Assembly (NCBI GenBank): GCA_013400975.1
Contig: WBMZ01006338.1
Location: forward strand, 62,001-126,000
Length of the DNA stretch: 64,000 bases
Reading direction: 5' to 3'
DNA from: Atrichornis clamosus
Taxonomy: Eukaryota; Chordata; Aves; Passeriformes; Menuridae
Shown: piece by piece, positions 62,031 through 64,000 of the stretch
Layout: each line of letters begins with the position of its first letter
Numbering within the stretch: the first letter of the stretch is position 1
Position numbers and translations under genes: made by a program
Notes under the pieces: generated by a model
What the model saw: the letters and a program-made list of their open reading frames with translations, nothing else
Database searches by the model: none
What the model was told of the DNA's origin: nothing

Positions 62031-62619
62031 TGTAGTGGGTTGATCTTGACTGGGCACAAGGTGCCCACCAAGCCACTCTATCGCCTTCCCAGTGGGACAG
62101 GGGAGAGAAAAATAAGACGGAAAACAGCTAGTAGGTTGAGATAAGGCAGTTAACTAAAGCAAGGAAAAAAAAGCAAAAGTTTGTGTATGCATAAGCAAAG
62201 AGGAAAAAAAATTATTCTCTACTTCCCATGGGCAAGTGATGTTCATCCACCTCCTGGGAAGCAGGGCTCCAGCACCACAGAGTGGCTGCTCCAGAAGGCT
62301 AACATTGTAAATACCAAATACTCCCCCTTCCTCCCCCCTCCTTTCTATCTGAGCTGACATCATGTGGTATGGAATTTTGCACTGGTCACTTTGTGTCAGC
62401 TGGCCTGGTTGTGTCCCCTGCCAGGATCTTGCCCACTCCCAGCCCCTTGATGGAGGGGGGAATGTTGGAGAGACAGCAGTGAGGCTGTGCCAGCGCTGCC
62501 CAGCAGCAGCCAAAACACCGGTGTGTTACCAACACCTCCCCAGCTACCAGTGCAGAGCACAGCAGCACCGTGAGGGCTGCTGAAGGAAAATGAACTCCAG
62601 CTCAGCCAGACCAAATACA
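62031..62619 (-). mobile_element. 3' LTR of the minus-strand ERV-L
   Basis: On the plus strand it begins TGTAGTGGGTTGATCTTGAC and ends GCCAGACCAAATACA; on the minus strand it therefore opens with TG and closes with CA. Internal blocks seen on the plus strand include CTTCCCAGTGGGACAGGGGA, GTAGGTTGAGATAAGGCAGT, ATCATGTGGTATGGAATTTT and TGTGTCCCCTGCCAGGATCT, typical of avian ERV-L LTRs. Its length of about 590 bp looks near complete. The promoter, if any remained, would fire leftwards, antisense across the coding exon at 60.8 kb; the region where a TATA box would be expected (about 62,344-62,352) reads GATAGAAA on the minus strand, so activity is doubtful. Confidence 0.85.
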
Positions 62620-62640
62620 ATCTCCACCCCTTATTCCATA
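62620..62640 (-). other. polypurine tract of the minus-strand ERV-L
   Basis: On the minus strand TATGGAATAAGGGGTGGAGA directly precedes the LTR start. It shares ATGGAATAAGGGGT with the plus-strand copy, confirming common family and the LTR boundary. Confidence 0.75.
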
Positions 62641-63249
62641 CCATTTGTGTCATACTCAGATCTCACTTAATTTATATATCTTCTAACTGCTCCTTTGTAT
62701 TTATTTGTCATTACTGGAATCCCCTCTTACCTACGCATACAACTTAAACAACATCCTTAAACCATCTCTGTATCAAACATACATTTTGTTAACTACTATC
62801 CTGTCCTTTCACATATAGATACTATTCTTCCATGTCATGGGCTCCCTCTACTCCTCCAGATCCATGGCTTGGGCTCCATTCCATCAGGATGGGTGGTCAG
62901 GACAGAAGAAGCAGTACACTTCATTGTTAGGCACTGACACCGGCCCAACTCAGGTCATCATTGCATTCTCCTTGCTCCTTGCAAAATTCATTCTTCATTG
63001 GTTCATGTCATTCCTGCTACTTTACTTCCTGCCTCATACAACTTATACCACAGATGATTTTTCCCCCAAGGTTAAATCACCTTGAGGCACACACCAGCTC
63101 TCCCCATCCTCCCGCATTACCCACCAAGTACACTCAAGCCCTTGGGCAAAGACAATCCCACAAACAGGTTTGCCTTTTCCCATGGGAGGAGAAATCCACA
63201 GTGACTTCCCAAGCCACCTCTCTATGTGTAATGCAGGGACCTTATCTCC

Positions 63250-63890
63250 TCCTGCTGTGTAAGAGTTTTGTTTGGGCAGGACCAGGGTGGTTAGCAGATC
63301 CCCTAGTATTAATCAGCCAAATGGCTTCTGCTAGATTTGCATCCCAGTGCTTCCATGCCCCGTTACCTAATGTTCTTAACATAGTCTTCAGCAGTCCATT
63401 ATATCTCTGAATCTTTCCAGAGGCTTGTGGGTGATAAGGGATGTGATATATCCACTCAATGCCATGTTTCTTTGCCCAGGAGCTAATGAGGTTGTTTCAA
63501 AAGTGAGACCCATTGTCTGATTCCATTCTCTCTGGGGTGCCACGTCACCACAAAATGTGTCTCTTAAGGCCTAAGATCGTGTTCTGAGCAGTGGCATGGT
63601 TTACAGGGTGTGTCTCCAGACAGCCAGTTGTTGTCTCTGCCATGGTGGATGTGTAGCTCTTTCCTTGGCAGTGTTGGTGGCAGGGTTGGCAGTGGTCCAA
63701 TGTACTCAATTTCCCAGGCCTCACCATATAGAAAACCCAGTCACCACCCTATATTCCAAGCAGCTTTCACTCACCTGGCTTGCTTGATTGCAGCACCTGT
63801 TTGACATTTGTGTACATCTAAGAATTGTTGTTCAGGACAAATGCCTTCTCAAAAGGAAAATAAGTTCAGCTGGAGTGTGAGACTGAGTGG
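63250..63890 (-). pseudogene. ERV-L integrase remnant, minus strand
   Basis: The frame at 63,727-63,545 carries ETTTGCLETHP and ATAQNTILGL, matching the plus-strand copy at 55,470-55,545. It ends at a TGA (63,547-63,545) found at the homologous position of the other copy. Past that stop the frame resumes with Glu-Ser-Asp-Asn-Gly at about 63,513-63,527, preserving the second catalytic Asp that the plus copy has lost, and goes on through the core to about 63,260. The zinc-finger end is only poorly recognisable near 63,800-63,890. Non-functional. Confidence 0.8.
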
Positions 63891-64000
63891 AAGAAAAGCT
63901 ATCACTTGTAAAGGACTTGATGATCAGCATAGTCACTATTCTGTTGTGTTGAATAAATGTACATGTCCTGTGTCTGCAGGGAGTTTTGGCTGAATAAATT

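Larger units (their letters stand above)
62031..64000 (-). mobile_element. ERV-L type endogenous retrovirus, minus strand, cut by window end
   Basis: The 3' LTR (62,031-62,619), polypurine tract and integrase-side internal sequence are present on the minus strand, in the order expected for the 3' end of a provirus. The 5' part lies beyond 64,000. The integrase stretch is homologous to that of the plus-strand copy at 55.4-55.9 kb. Stops interrupt the frames. It lies antisense to the inferred host gene, in the intron after the initiator exon. Confidence 0.85.

Noticed and set aside
1..64000. CRISPR arrays, tRNA, rRNA, prokaryotic operons, mobile elements of bacterial type
   Set aside because: None is visible. 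The sequence is eukaryotic, with CR1 LINEs, ERV-L LTRs, a CpG island and splice sites.

Overview
This is vertebrate, almost certainly bird, nuclear DNA. It is A/T-leaning with long non-coding stretches, a single compact CpG island, AG/GT splice signals and no compact prokaryote-type genes. The interspersed repeats are diagnostic: several CR1 LINE copies (the dominant avian retroposon), both as 3'-end fragments and as longer pieces reaching into the reverse transcriptase, plus two decayed ERV-L type endogenous retroviruses with LTRs of the avian type. No alignment could be run, so species and chromosome are not assigned.

Layout. Positions 1-33,700 look intergenic or regulatory: mostly unique sequence, four CR1 pieces (11.2, 14.2, 16.7 and 28.9 kb), simple repeats and one striking 41-nt hairpin (8,052-8,092). 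A CpG island at about 33,775-34,460 is a TATA-less, GC-box-rich promoter; a plus-strand first exon ends at the CAG|GTAAGC donor at 34,190. From 34,191 to 60,695 I read one ~26.5 kb first intron carrying a nested CR1-in-CR1 (43.3-44.15 kb), another CR1 (46.6-47.6 kb), a miRNA-like hairpin (53.79-53.87 kb) and a plus-strand ERV-L remnant with its 3' LTR (53.93-56.72 kb). The next exon, 60,696-60,864, contains the start codon (60,805) and 20 codons before a phase-0 donor. The second intron runs out of the window and holds the 3' part of a minus-strand ERV-L copy (62,031-64,000).

How it fits together. The window holds the 5' end of one protein-coding gene on the plus strand, with a non-coding exon 1 and an initiator exon 2. 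I cannot name the gene from 20 residues. The CpG island may also fire leftwards: a minus-strand donor lies inside it, and a 201-codon minus-strand ORF starts 2 nt after a good acceptor at 30.19 kb. The coding exon 2 sits between two tail-to-tail ERV-L copies. Outside exon 2 there is no securely supported protein gene. Most longer ORFs are shadows of CR1, ERV-L or the CpG island; two stretches on the minus strand (37.7-38.9 kb and 42.6-43.2 kb) deserve a search as possible decayed coding sequence.
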